Source of the DNA: Diploscapter coronatus | Taxonomy: Eukaryota > Nematoda > Chromadorea > Rhabditida > Rhabditidae | Reading direction: 5' to 3' | Length of the DNA stretch: 64,000 nucleotides | Assembly: GCA_964036155.1 (NCBI GenBank) | Contig: OZ038422.1 | Span: forward strand, 24,947,201-25,011,200 | Part shown: positions 22,715-36,830 of the stretch, piece by piece | How the letters are laid out: each line of letters opens with the position of its first letter | Position numbering within the stretch: position 1 is the stretch's first letter | Notes under the pieces: generated by a model | Database searches by the model: none | The model's input: the letters and a program-made list of their open reading frames with translations, nothing else | What the model was told of the DNA's origin: nothing | Program-made: the position numbers and the translations under genes

Positions 22715-25700
22715 TTAGTAGCTTCTAGTAGCGACCATAGCGTTCGTCGGAGGCTTCAGATAGGTTGCTGGAGTCCCTCCCACAGTAGGTGTATTTGGGC
22801 ATAATTCATCCGAACCGCTGGAATCCGGCGATGCTGATCGAGACTGGCATCTGGAGTGGGACTGGCGGGGAGAATTTCCTAAAAAATATTACCATAAATT
22901 TCGTTTTTCGAGATTTTTTGGTGACTAGAGGGTTAGTAAGATAGCAAAGTAGGTAGTAACGCGTAATTAAGGTTAAGCGTAGTTAGGTGATCCGATTAGA
23001 TCCATTACTAATTTACGAACTTTTCTTTTCCGAAATTGTTATTTTATTACCTCGACTCTTAATGCTGCCATTTTCATTGATGAACGAGCTCTCCATCAGC
23101 TTTCTTCTAGCGCTCCCGTTAGAACCAGTCGAAAACGAAGCAGAAGCTCGGCGTAGTCGCCGCACTTCAGTGTAGAAGCCTTCACGAACGCTGGCGAAGA
23201 CCTGAAATGATCAACTTTAACTTTGTTGTCATCAATTCTGTTCGCAAGTTCGCTATCATTAAGTCATAAGCGTTGTTTACGCTAGACTATACATAATATC
23301 CTAACGCGCTTGTCTCAAATCAAGCTCTAGGCTGGATTTCAGCATTTTTACCCCTTCACATGATTTTCTGTGCTTTCACCTTCACGCGACAGACTTTGAA
23401 CTTGGGTTTTTCGACTTTTTCACTCATCCTGCAAAATTGCATTTGATATGCGGGGAAATAGCCAATTTCGTCCAAAATTCGAATTGCTTCAGAAAAAAAT
23501 TGGGTGGAGAGTACAAGAGCAATTCAATTCGGGTATATCATCGAAGGACTGAAATCGAATTTCAGATAGAGGAAAAGTAGGCTCTTGTGAAAGCTGAATA
23601 CGGCATTTTACGTAATCGTTGAGTAGTGCTCTTGCATAAATAAAGGCCGTTGAGTGAGCTTTGCACGGTTGAGTGTCGAAATTGAGGAGAGCGAAAGCCC
23701 GAGGAGATAAATTAAATCCGCGCACGGTGAAAGAGGGAATTCCGAGTACTTTCGGGATCAAAAGAGAGCATGACATGAAATATATGAAGTTCCGCATTTT
23801 ATATAGATGGTTTAGCTTCTAAGCTCTTCACTTTCCCCATCAAGCTAGAATCAGTGTTCCGTACTTTTATTAATAAAAAAATTTTCTACCAAAGCTCCGA
23901 ATTGGGAAAAGGCATGGGTAGTGGTGTGTGCTTTGTGGACGGCCGAGTCCAAGTGGGTGCATTCCTAAAATCCACTCTTTTGGCAACTCATAAATACTTA
24001 TCCGAACCTTGATGGTCGCATCCGCAATGACTGGGAATAGGTCGGGACGGAAGCCGAGGGGTCGGAGGGCGACGAACCTCTGGCCAAACTCCTCTGCGAG
24101 GCGTTGGATCTGAAAATTAGGCCATTATTCGTCATTTTAGTAGTTCATGTTGAATTGTGTCCAGATATGCACAAGTACATCAAAAAGTGATAAGCGTAGG
24201 CACAAAGTAGGGCTTTGAACAGGGATGTTGGAGTGCAATGTGAAAGAAATTTTGTTTGCCTTGCCAACATCTCTGGTTTTAAGTTATTTTAGGAGCATTG
24301 GATGAATGATTTCCAAAAAAAAGCCTTTCTAAAATTCGACCCCTCGTGTACGTGCATTGACAGACGGCTGTTTTTCTTATTGTTCTTCTTTGCCCCATAC
24401 TCCCTACCCTCTTTATCATCCGTCTGTAAATATACAAGGAGCCCCGCAATTTCATACCTCATCGACAAAGTCGATATTCGTGACGACCTTCTTCAGCATC
24501 AACTTCATGTTCTCTTCGATGTCATCCCTCTGCTCCTGCTCCAAAGACATGTAGAACATAGCGAACTCCTTCTTCATCTCGCAGGCGCGTTTCATGATTC
24601 GGCGACCGACCAGTTCGTGGGGGTTCGAGAAGCAGCTCTGAAGATTTTGTCCTATTTTTCAATTGCAGCATTTTTGGTAGTCTGGGAAAAGTGAAATCGA
24701 TGCGTGAGAAATAGCATTGAAGGTGCAATTCTTTATGATCGATGATATTTTATGGTGTCACACGAAAGCTACAAAATGTCGATAGGACTGCATGGATGGG
24801 ATGGCAAGCTCTTTCTACAATATGACGACACGATTTTCAATAAACTTGTTGTATGATCTGATCAAAATTTGACGTCATATTGCTGTTGCCATATTTCGAT
24901 GTACATTTCCTAGACCACATTTTTCACCATACTTGAATAAGCCGTCTCATTTTGACTGGTAGTGGATGTCTCCCCGAGCGGCTGCTTGCGGAACCAGTAC
25001 GTGATCGGCTGACTTCCTGCTTATCGGCGTCTTTGTCCTCTGGAATCATCGAATTTAATTTAACTATCTCGTTATTTTCCGATTTATCGGAGCTTTTACA
25101 CTGATCCGATCCACCCTCAACCTAACACCTGATCTTCTGATCGCGAGACTGATTGAGTTAGGACCTTGTTTTGCAAGGTGTTCATTGCAAGAATGACAAC
25201 ATTTGTCGAGAAAAGCTAGATCATCGAGCACTTTTCTGGCTGTCACGGGGGCTTCGGGTCGTTTTCCGACAGATTTATGACCCAGATGCAGAATTTTTTG
25301 AGAGCTTATTATTTGAAGGATCAGGCGTAATTGAATTTTGACGCAAAATAGTCGATTTTTAGTATGAAATGGTTTGTAAATGCAATTTTAGGTGTTATTT
25401 CTTCGTTTTGGACTTGAAAATTATGAATAAAGAGAAAATTAACCCCGATTTTCTTCATAACAAAACCAACATAGCTTTTTTCTACGAATTCTTACGCGTG
25501 TTTATTCAATTTATCCCAGCGTGTGCACTCATTAGGATAAACCTAGTGAAATGCGATTTTCGGCGATAATTATTTTCAGAGTCATGTGCAAATTTTATGG
25601 CGATTTTAATTAGCGTAAATTTATGTGCATTCGAGCGCAAATACACATACTCTTATTCGTTGTGCCTTAATTCTGCTCAAACTAAGCCTATTTAGGTCTG

Positions 25701-26236
25701 AAAAGCTAATATCTTTCGGTAAGCTGAAGTTGTTGCATTTTTCGGAGTTCTTTCGCTTATCTCCAGAGCAACTGATATTAAAGCCGAAAATACGTATGAA
25801 TTTTATGCAAGTTGGTAGAGAGAAACATCGTGCAGAAAAAATTGAACATCCCGTAAAAATAAATCCAGAAATATTCATGTTCCGAGGTCTTTCTTAGTCG
25901 CTAAATTCAACAACCCACACGGAATTTCAATAATTTATCAGCGTGGGTATCCCGAGCGCCAACTCGTTCTAGTTTCCGGGTATAAATAAATGATATAACA
26001 CATATAAAATTGAGTTAATCTGAATGGATTTTCCCCATTGCGTATTTTTAAAACTTGTGCACATAATTTTAAGGCACTTCCTTGTATTAGAATAGCAATT
26101 GTCGTGAAATAATGGCAGGAAATCAAATTTGCTTACTCGATTCATACATGCCTCCATAATAGCTGGCCGAAGCGGGTAGTTTGATCGAGGGTAACGATTC
26201 CGGACCGGAGCGAAGCTTAGAGGTATCGCTGCCCAT
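22715..26236 (-). CDS. Divergent, probably N-myristoylated nematode globin with Phe at F8
   Basis: Seven exons (26236-26137, 25039-24933, 24637-24458, 24109-24008, 23964-23890, 23201-23051, 22878-22715) give 292 residues. The start MGSDTSK matches an N-myristoylation consensus. A Ser-rich linker precedes the globin fold (about 65-205), with RRLIQSCFSNPHELVGRRI, a long E helix, GFRPDLFPVIADATIK, ECTHLDSAV and FASVREGFYTEVRRL, typical of nematode globins. At the position where these proteins usually have the heme-binding F8 His (GxxH about ten residues before the GF-R/K-P Pro), this one has GQRF, with Phe141. The C-terminal tail (about 85 residues) is Ser/Arg/Pro-rich and disordered. Membrane-linked nematode globins are thought to act in redox signalling; loss of the proximal His argues against ordinary O2 binding. 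Confidence 0.87.
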
Positions 26237-29200
26237 TATTTTTAGCAAAAATTTTGAAATGTGATAGAATTAAACCTGAAATATCGAATTTAAAAATAGC
26301 GATATCATCAAAAATTCGGCATTAACGGGTGGATTACGATGAACAACAAAAACTGCGAAGATATGACAAAAATAGGCATTCGTAACAAATCCTAAGGCGT
26401 CTCTTTATATCATCGATTCAAAAAGTGAGAGTTCAGAAATAGTATTAGATTTATCCTAATATACAAAATCGTAAATGTCCTATTTTTAGAGAAGCGAAAA
26501 TTGAATTATGGTAAAGATTTCGATCTTTATAGAAATTGTGACATCAAAAAAACGTAGATTTTGCCTATTTATAAAATGTAAAAATAGTTGACAAAGGTTA
26601 TTCCTGACAAGAAATTTTGTCCGAGAATATCGAATTTCGAGAGAGTACTCGATTTTTTGAGAGAAGAATTTGCAAGGTTCGTGGGTGCACTAGCCAGATG
26701 TTGTTTGTCGTAAGTTTGCAGGAGATAAGCCTTATAAAATCTCTTAGAGATATGACAAGATATCTCTTTCATGAAATATTCACAAGGCTTATTCAATAGG
26801 ATGCTTAAGCTTGAAAATTTTGCAGAGTTTATGAATCATGGACTTGTTTGAAATTAAGAAATTATGGATGGATGCAGAAATTTCCAAGATTTTTAGCTTA
26901 AATAAAAGAATTTGAAAAAATATATGAAAGAGAATGAACTTCTTTTACTCGCAGTTCTATGTCAAACTAAAAAAGATACTTGTAATTAAAATATGAGCTC
27001 TAAATGGAGTCGAAAGTCGAGCCATATAATAAAAAGCGGATATATGCATATAAAATTTGATACGCCATAAGAAAGTCCTTATAATGAAAATATGAACTTT
27101 TCAACTTTTCTTTTCGCTTGAGCTTCTGAATAAGACGTCTCATATTTCGATGTGGAAACGCGAGTATCGTTTCAAGGATGAAGGGTATGGCGAACTATTT
27201 ACAAATGAATGTGCATATTTATGGGATGCAAACCTATCAAGCATAATCTGAGCTTTAATAAAAGCTGATTAAAATTGGATTTATAATATTTTCTAAAATT
27301 AAAGTTGAGATACGTGCTAAAATAATATTTATCTGGTCATATGAAAATTGAAATAATCGCATTTTTAAATTCAAAGGAGTAGGAAATAATATGAATAGAA
27401 GGAGATTTAGCTGAGTTTTGAAAAAGAGAAATCGAAATCAAAAAGTTTCTCTCATGTGAGTTTCAACACGTCAAAGATAAAAATTCAAAGTATAAAATGA
27501 TAGGGAGATAAATATAGGCGTGATCTATGTAGGAGCCTAAAATATTAAGCATCAGAGTATTTAAATTCAGATTTAAAGATAGGACTGATAAGATATCTTA
27601 GTTTCAATTCATGTCTTTCATGACTAAAGATGCAATGATTCTTTCTACATTTGAAATTTAAATTCGAAAAAATGAAATATGAGGTAAAACTGATAAGCTC
27701 CGATAGGACACCTTAGTAATTATCCTATGAGTAGGAAATTTCATAAACATTTCAAAAATTTGGTTTGGAATTCAAAAATATGAAAGTTATGATAAGAGTG
27801 ATACGCGCTAAGATAAGAACTGATAAGACAGGGCTTGGTTGCTATTGAATCTCTTTCATGTCTCTGAAAGGCTAAAAGGGGCTTTGCTTTGCGACAGAGT
27901 TACTCTTTCGCGCGCTTACGTCAATGCAGCTGGTGATTAGGAATGTTCACGTTCTAGAGAGAATACGAAATGCGGATAGGGAGGGAGGATATTGCGTGAT
28001 AAGATTTTGTTAAAAGCACTGAAAAGACTGGTAAGGAGCTGATAAGAGAGCCGATATTTTTAACTAACAGGGAAAGAAATGATAAAAGGTGCATAACTGA
28101 TTTTGATGGAGCAAAAATGATAAGTTCTAGTAATAACCGATATTTTACTGATAAGATCATACGATAAAAGAAAAACTAATAACTGGAAATGCAAGTTATG
28201 AAAAAATGATAAATTTAGTCTTGAGGGAGAAGGATTATCTGCATGTCTACAATAGGGCTTTATATTACGAATATATCTTGATCTTAAAATGGAACTTTCG
28301 CGAAAATTTTGCAGGATTTCGTAATTTTAAACAAGTTTTCGCGCCAATAAAATATTTAAGTCAAAAGTTAACGTATTTTTCTACAAATTAGGTTCGAAAA
28401 TATGGGTTGCGGCAAATTATGGGTATACGAATCCAATGAGTAAGGATTTTTTGTACTAAATTGAATCTTTAAATTGAGACGTAATCAGCGATTAGAGATT
28501 GAGGGAGTTAGAGAAGAAGGTGAATGAGGTACAGGGTGATAAATAATGGATAGATAATAAGATTGTTATCAGTCGAGAAAACAATATTATCCAGTCTAAA
28601 ATAAAGGTTCTTTAACTTTTGAAGCGATAAAATGAAACATAAAACTCGGAAAAATAGAATAGAATATATTTTCAAGATTTTCAATTTTCATGGTGTTTTT
28701 CATAAGCGTTCCCTTCGCAAAGAATTCCCATATGTTAAACGAGAAATACGAAAAACGCGAGAGAACGGAGAAAAGCCTAAAAGCCTCATATATTTTTTTC
28801 TCGAATAGGACTTATTCCCTTATCGAAATGCGAAATTGAAAACTGAAATTCAACGAAAAAACGAGGAAAATTTTATCCCCAAAAATGGCACCATTCTAAA
28901 ATTTAGACAATGACTAATGTGCATTTGAGCTCCAAAAATGAACCACTATTTTGAAATTAAACATAACCTATTTGAAAGGAAATAAATCATGTGGATTTCG
29001 AGCAAAACAATGTTAAAATAGATGGAATTTAGCATTTTCAGGTCAAATACGACAAAATTATAAACAAACGAAGCCCAACATGAAGTAGGGTTTTTTTTTT
29101 GCAAAAGTAGAAGAAAACTGAGTAACATCGAATATCTATAATTCTGCCTTCTAGTTTCATAAATGACTATGAAATAGGCAATATTTTCTGAGAGAATTTT

Positions 29201-32200
29201 TTGCAGAAATGGGATTTAAGATTCAAGATTTAAGTCTGACTCGTCAAGACTTGGAAATGTCACGCGCAAGCCGACTTTTTCTAGCTGAAAAATGCCAATT
29301 TGATTTTCGACTGAATCGGCTCATAATTTGGGGATTCAACGACGAACCTCCCTAAGGGAGAGTTGAGTCGCGAAATTGAAAGATTAGTTCGGAATTTAAT
29401 AAATTTCGGGGTTAGAAGATCATCAATATTTACGCGGTTTTTGATACAAGTTCGGAAATTTAAGAAAACTAATATCTACAGAAAATTTAGAGGTTCAATT
29501 TGAAGATCAGCAATTTTGTGTTGATAAATAAATATTCCAATTCAACCTTAGTTGCTTTTTCAACTATTAAAAGATAGTTTTGAAAAATTGAAGTCGAGAT
29601 TTTTAAAGTAAGGTGTTCAGCTTCATATTTAAATTATATTTGAAGCTGAACTTCTTTATCTCAACTCTCGCGGATAAGCTATTTGTCTCAGTTCATCTGA
29701 AGGTCGAGTGTGTAATGAAATAAATAAGTCTTACTACAAAAGAAGATAGCAAAAATAGCCGAGAAAAAGTGGGGTTTCCAAACAATGGGCTTATTCCGTA
29801 AATGAAAAGGATATGAACGGCGCGTTCTTTATATGGACTAAAAGAAGAAATGTACATAAGATGTGATGACGCAAACGAGTAGAGGCATCTCCGACGAAAT
29901 ATTAATAACAAATAGATATAGCTTATGAGTGTACGCAATACGGAAATGCCAAGTGGACCAAAATGAAGATATTTAACAAATTTTTAATAATCACGGAGGC
30001 GAGATGGAAATTTTTTGAGAGAAAAGAATCTGGGGACAAAATTTGGAGGCAAGCGCTGGAAATAAAACTCGAGTAGGATCACTTATCTCTTTTTATTGCC
30101 TTTTTGGGTAAACTACTTTTCCAAAAAAGGGCTACTTTAAAACGGAACATTTCCTGATGACGTCAAATTCGCGTTCGTTCAAAAACAAGCAAAGCCCATT
30201 CACAAGTTATGATGCGTAGATGGCCGAAATTTGCGCATTTTGCAATAAAATATGGGTTTTGGGAGGATCTTTTAGGATACAAGGGATCTTCTTTTGCAGC
30301 ATATCTAAAGGGATATATCCACCTGCCCCGAGCTTGGATAGGGACTAAAAATATCCCCTGTGAAAATTATATTTATCAAGAAGTGTCGTTTTTCAAGCGC
30401 AACACGTGTCAAACCCATTCATATGCGACAAAGAGCATTGACGTGCGGATCTTCAAGCTCACGGGAAATCTTTTGAAATTTTTCTAGCCCCCGAGGTTGG
30501 ACTCATGTTAAAAATTCACAACTGAGCAGTGTTCTGAATTTTTGAGCGCAGACTGAAAAATCACCACTTAAAAGGAACCTACATCAGAATGGGGATTTTG
30601 GGAAAACTCATTGTTAGGTTGATTTTAGATATCATTTTTACGTCAAATAATCATTTTAAATACGGAAGTTACGAGATCTCAGGTAGAACGAGTATTTTTG
30701 CAGTGCGTCTCAAAACAAAAACATCTCATCAAAATTACACTCCAGGCTCGTGATTTTCGAGTATTTTGCAGCTCCTTTCGCCTCTTGAATGGATTAGCTA
30801 TTATTATACGCTCGGAAGCTAGTAATATGCGTGCTACAGCTAAAAATATATTCGAAATAATGAGATAACATGGCAATTCAATAATATGGGAACTACACAG
30901 AAAAGGAAAAATGGCTGAAAATCGGCTTCGTTAATAAATGTCAATTGGGCTATTTATTTAGGAGAAACACCTTTTGCAAGGAAGCAATTTTTAGACATTT
31001 ATGAAAGAAGTGTTGATCTAGAATATTCAAGGGCAGCTAAAAATGGTGGTTGTTGGATTGGAAATTTTGAAATCGTCAAACACGCAAGAGACCTCCACCA
31101 AATTGCTCGAGGGGCTCTGTGCGAAGATTTCGAGATCTCGAAAATAGACGAGAAAAACGAGAGATAATTGTTTTTGAAATGACCTAGAGAATAGAGTGCA
31201 TGTGTGTTGTATCTCGATTTACAGCGCTATCTTGCCGATGCGATGTAAATTTAGGGAAATGTTCCTGGGTTCCGAGACGGGATCGGGCCTGGGAGCCGAA
31301 TATCGAATTGCAAAATTAAGCCGAGCACAGATGCAGGATCGCGAGTGTAATTTTAACCCCGAGACGACGTAATCAGCGTTTTAGTCGATGTATGGGAATG
31401 AATGAATTCAATTTGATCATCTACGCCCGAAGACCGCGCGGTTCAAAATTTTAGCATTTTTATTAGAGCTTTGAAATCATTTCGTGGAGTTATTACCTAC
31501 CACAATGAAATAAAATAATATGACATATTTTGAGCAAGTAAAAGAAATAGAATAATGACATAAAAAATCAGATCAATGGGCAAAACAGTGGAAAATTCGT
31601 TCATTTCCGGAATTCTCTTTGTTTGCCTTCAAGAAAAATCTCTAACCAGAAAACCAACGCAATTCGTATTCGGTGAAAAACCAAGGCATTCCGCTCAAAC
31701 ACCCCCATTCAAAGTTGCTTGGATTATGTCAGAGGAGTTTGGACAAAACATCTTCCATTCGCATAAAGGGGCCTTTTGAACTCAAGTAAAATTGTCCAAG
31801 AACGGGCAAATGAACCGGAAAGCGGTGAAGAATGGGCCTAGTCAAAAGTCGGGTAAAACCGCTGCTGCATACGACTTTTGCGGATGTTCAGTGCACAAGT
31901 TTTCGGCGCCATTTTTAGCACCAAGCTGATGCTGGATTCACTCAAAATAACGCGTCATTTCGGGTGTATTTTGGGGTTTCGGGTCGACGGCGTGCGCCAA
32001 TTTTCGCCGCGGTAATCCGGTTATCTTCATCCTTACGAAAAAGGCTGCTGGTAAAAAGGGCCCACTTCCGGACCTCACGTGCTTTGGTGGGCTTAGATCG
32101 GCTGAATTCCTGCACTGATGCCCGGATTAGGATTAGCGAAAGTTTGAACGCTCCGAGTTTTTTCGGGGACCAGAATATTTTTCTTTGTTTGCAGATATGG

Positions 32201-35200
32201 TAGAGGATTAGACGGTCTTTTAAAGCATGAAAGATGAGTAAAATCTGTTCCTTTGAGAACAATGTCTGAAGTCCGATCTTTCCTAATGCCAAAAAAGGTG
32301 CTAAGTATTTTCCAATGAAGCACACTTTTAGAGTGTACAGATTTGGGGGAGATATTACTTTCTGCGAAATTTAGATTGCGTGTGAAATTCGGGTTGGAGA
32401 ATTTTTGGATGATTACGAAATGACGCAGAATTTCATGTTTGTCTTTCGAAAGGAGAAAAATTAGGGCTTTTTCGGGATTTTAGACCTTTGAGCAGCGAAT
32501 TACTTGATTTCTCACGCCCGACAGAAAAGCCAAATGTGCCAAAAATGGGTAAGCTGGAGCAAGTAACATTCAAAACATAATCATTGAAGGCTTCAAATCA
32601 GACGCCAAAATAACACGCAAAAATAAGAGCCGAAAACCCAACTTGTAAACCACTACGCCGCACGCGACACTCATAAATCGGGAATTTTCAACGTCAAATA
32701 ATTTGTGTTGTTGATCCTTGAGATACTAGATGTTAGGAATAAATAACTTGAATATTTTTTAAAAGCCTTAGCAGGTATAGATTTTTAAAAGCTTCATTTT
32801 TTGCTGCAAAAAGAATGAGGCTCTAACTTAAGCTCATTTTTGCTTCTTGCGTAGGGTCGTAAAATTTACGAGTCATGCGAGCGATTCTTATGACACCTTG
32901 CTCGCGAAAACCGTGTGCAAAATTTGCAGAAAATTGAGAAACTAATTAGGTCTTAGGATTAGAAAACGGAAAATTGAAACTCTCCTTCAGGGACAAGACG
33001 TGGTGCTTAGTTTGCCGGGAGGGGGGATGATTTAAACAAAAAATTCAGTAAGTTAGTCTGACGAACTAAGAATTGATGTAAAGGGTATCTATGCGCATAA
33101 ATTTACGAAGAGGTGAGCTTAGAATCGGGGAATTTTGACGCCATCCGACACTCATGTTTTATGCTGTTAGAACTTGCAACACTACGGCAAAAAAGCGCAC
33201 AAATTATGAATAAGAAATGAAGTCTAGCGCCATTCGTTGACGAGTAAAAATAGGGTGATGAAAATATTCTTAGACAGAAAAATCAATTGAGACTAAAATT
33301 ACTACTTTAAATTGAAGGTCGGGGACTCAAAGTTGAAAAATTCATCGGCTTTTTATAGCTACAGTATTATTTTTCGAAATTTAAAGACGAAAATATTTAT
33401 GCTTTCTTCCGAAAACTATAACTAAAAAATTCATTGGAGAAAAGGGATGCGCAAAATTCCACGTAAACCACACATGCTTGAAGATTCATAGAACTACTCT
33501 ATATCCAGGAATGAAATGCATGATATATGAAAAATATCAAGTTTTTCAGACCCTATGCTAGAAATGCTAAGCTAAAGACCGAAAATTGGTGGGTTTTATG
33601 CAAAATTTTCCTGCAGACCGAGTTATTCAATTGAGCTAGTTTTTCGGTGTATTTCTGCAAAAATGCGTCAGACGCTTTGCATTTATCGAGTCAGAATTTT
33701 GAATGGAAAAGATGGAATAATTTATCTCCAAGTCGATTATCCTTTATTTTGCCATATAAAATGCAAAATGCCGCACTTTTTAGGCTATTTCTTCTAAGCC
33801 TTTGTCGCCATGTCAATTTGAATCGGAGCGATTACCCGTAGATCCGGATTTCGGATATCCGACCCTGGACCCATATGCCTGAACTTCCGAATTCACACCC
33901 GAAGTGAATAAACCCAAACCAAGGTTCCACTCAGAAACGACCAAAAACCTGCAAAACTCGAGTGTTTCAGAAAATTTTCAAAACGCAAGCAAACATTTTG
34001 CATCTGCAAGGTTCTTGGAAGAGATTATGAACTTTGCGGAAAAATATGAAAATGTGAATATCGTGATTATCTTTCATGCGGTAAAATACATTTGAAAAGA
34101 GATTACGGTATTATCCTAATCCGAGTATTTTACAAGTTGAAACTCGAACTTATGGGACTACGTAGCTTTCACCTTTTTGTAAGGAAAATTGGCATTTTTC
34201 AAATCTAAAGCTTAAACCCTAAAAACAAAATTAGGATGTAAGACAAAAGATAATACCTCCCAAGTGGATACGCCAAAGCGCGTTTCGAAGTAAATTTTTT
34301 ACACAAAGGTAAATTGGGCTGTAAATAAAACTTTTGTGAAAAAAATAAAATATTTTCAATCAAAAAATTCATTACCCGAAATGAACACATTGTGTACGGC
34401 TATTTTGTCTTGATTTTTTGCACAGTACCATCTGACCAGGTTTGTCGTCGAACTAGATAGGGATTTTTTTTTTAGATATTCGGGATTTGAAGGGTACTTT
34501 CTTCCTAAATGTTCTGTTTCAAGCTATCATACTTCTACCAACAGCGCATTTTTGCAAGAGGCGGAGTTTGAGAACTCTAGCTAAAAGAATTCAAGTTTTA
34601 TCATAAATGCATCATTTCTTAGAAAAACTAGATCCTCGGAACGCGCATAAACTTCATGTAACACTTTGCTCTGAAAAAATGTAAGCAGCCCAATGAGCTG
34701 AATTAATCAAAAACGAATGACTTGATGAATTGCTTAACTCAAAATAGATCGGATCTAATCTCAGTATGATGAGCTGAATTCAGAATGACCTAGAAAAAGG
34801 CAACTTTCATAGAACGACCATGAAAATCTGCTCAAGTGCTAAATGTTTAAAAAGACATCGCTGACATTTAGTAACGAAGCAGATTCCGAATAACCTAGCT
34901 ATTTTCAAGTCTTTATGATCTGGGAAAATGCGTAATTTCATCAGAACACGAATAGAAATTAGATTCAATTACCTAACGCAAAAATAAAAGACCTAGTGCG
35001 CAAGAACTCCTCGCTAAATTCAAAATAATCTCGAAAGGCATCTAATTTTATTAGAGCCTCGCCATTAACGAGGATTCAGAATCAATTTTGTTTATGAGTA
35101 TGGTAAGACAAGTGGGGAATTGGAGTGAAAATTGGCTAGGCTCGAAAAATAAAGGCACCTTCGAAAACTAGTAGAATCGAATTCTTTAGGAAATTTTTCG

Positions 35201-36830
35201 ATATTCAAACCAGCTTCTAGGTCCTATATTTTATCATAGAACTAGAATTTGTTTAGTCCCTTCGAAAGAACCTGCTAATTTAGTCAGCTTTTTAGCACTA
35301 ATCTTAAGGGACTTCGCGGCTCCGATAATAAAATTTGCGCAAAATCCAGAGAAATTCAAGTTTTTCGACGGCTTTTTTCGAAAATAGGAGCTAAAATATG
35401 TCCCTAGATAATTCGAAGAATGAATACGAGACTTGATAATGACATATGTCAAAGTCAGTCTCAAATAAATTGAGAGATTTTTAGTCGCGTAAAAGCGACT
35501 ATTTACGGTAATTTAACAAATTTTGACATGTTACGAATAATTACGGGGGTGAAAGTTATACAAATTCTATAACTTATTTTACTCGTTGCCAACGATTTTT
35601 CAAATCTTACATTTTTGCACAAATTGAACCTTTTGATCTATCACACAACCACTAAATTATAGTTTAAAATTTGAATGCCCAAATCAAAGATTATCAATCA
35701 AGTTCGAACCTCAAAGATATGAAATTTCGAGATCAAAGTAATTGCAACCGAATCAAATTAGAAAGATGATATGGGATAAAGGCTGGTGACCTAGTTTTAT
35801 ATATCCCGAGAGCAAAGAATTTAGTGTAATATCCCAACTCACATTTGCATATCTCCCCGATAAAAATAAAGGAAGGGAAGATAAATTGATTCGAATTAGA
35901 TAGGGATCTATGATAAACAAATCGTTCTAAGTTTCAAAGTAAATTTCCGAAAGAGAAGTTTTTAATACAAAAATTGCATGCTCCAGTTTCATTTTTGAAA
36001 AATGCATTTATCAAGTAGCATCAAACTTATGGGATCTTATCACGAAATATCGGATCATTGGGAAAGGTCAGGGTAGTGAGGTATGGAGCGTTTAAATTAT
36101 TCATTTAGTTCTGCTCTGTATGTATATTTGATAAATGGATGCTTTTGACTTAAAAAACTAATATGCAACGAGTAGTGTTTTATATATTTCACATTTTGTG
36201 TTAGTTGAATTAGTTTAATTTAAAATATTAATACTTTAAAGAAATCAGAGACAGTTAATGTCTGTGAAGACTATTGTTTTAATTAGACAGTCGAATTGTT
36301 GTTTTTCAAATTTATTTCTTCTGTATACTTGCCAGCATGATTTATTCCGATCATAACTAGCTACTCATATAAAAACACAGATGACAATAACATAGATAAT
36401 ATTTTTCTTATCATTTTATGGAAGAGCGTTTACCCGTTCAAACCCAAATGTATGTATCAACTCATCTTTTCTTAGATATACTTCGTCTCAACGCCGAGAA
36501 CATATTTGAACCATAAATGTTCAAAATCAGTGACAAGCTAATTAAGCAAATGTATTTACCAGAGATAAGGGGAATATGATGGAGATTTTTGGAGAATTTA
36601 CCATGAGTCAAAGGTATGTCCTGACTTAACCATGTGTGTATATTTTGAAATGATATGTATGGAAGTAATTTTGGCTAAGCTACTTATTAACAATTAAGAA
36701 TCGTTGATTAAAACGAGAATTTTAAAGGGGAAACTAAATCAATTGTGATGTTATAGGGAAAAATAAACTCAAGTTGGATATTATAGAGAAGATTAAATTC
36801 AATTTTGACAGAGTCAACCCAAGTGCCGAT
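26237..36830. other. 10.6-kb gene-free region upstream of the globin gene
   Basis: No exon chain or domain could be supported on either strand. An acceptor-like TTTCAG about 40 bp upstream of the globin ATG may be its trans-splice site. The region includes the TGATAA cluster at 27.6-28.2 kb and two higher-GC islands around 31.1-31.4 and 31.9-32.3 kb inside otherwise AT-rich DNA. The longest open frame (127 codons, minus, about 31.9-32.3 kb) overlaps the second island and has no recognisable similarity. Confidence 0.6.
27584..28213 (+). promoter_or_regulatory. GATA-factor site cluster (TGATAA) upstream of the globin gene
   Basis: About a dozen GATAA elements lie in some 630 bp, nearly all in the same orientation. 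Close matches to the extended nematode intestinal site ACTGATAAGA occur at 27584, 27689, 27819 and 28147. Further TGATAA or AGATAAG sites lie at 27790, 27811, 27997, 28040, 28080, 28118 and 28207. The cluster lies 1.3-2.0 kb upstream of the globin start codon, so an intestinal (ELT-2-type) or epidermal (ELT-1-type) enhancer is a reasonable inference. Confidence 0.55.

Noticed and set aside
31942..32325. 127-codon minus-strand open frame
   Set aside because: Sits in a GC-rich island where stop codons are rarer; overlapping frames on both strands are also open and none resembles a protein family.
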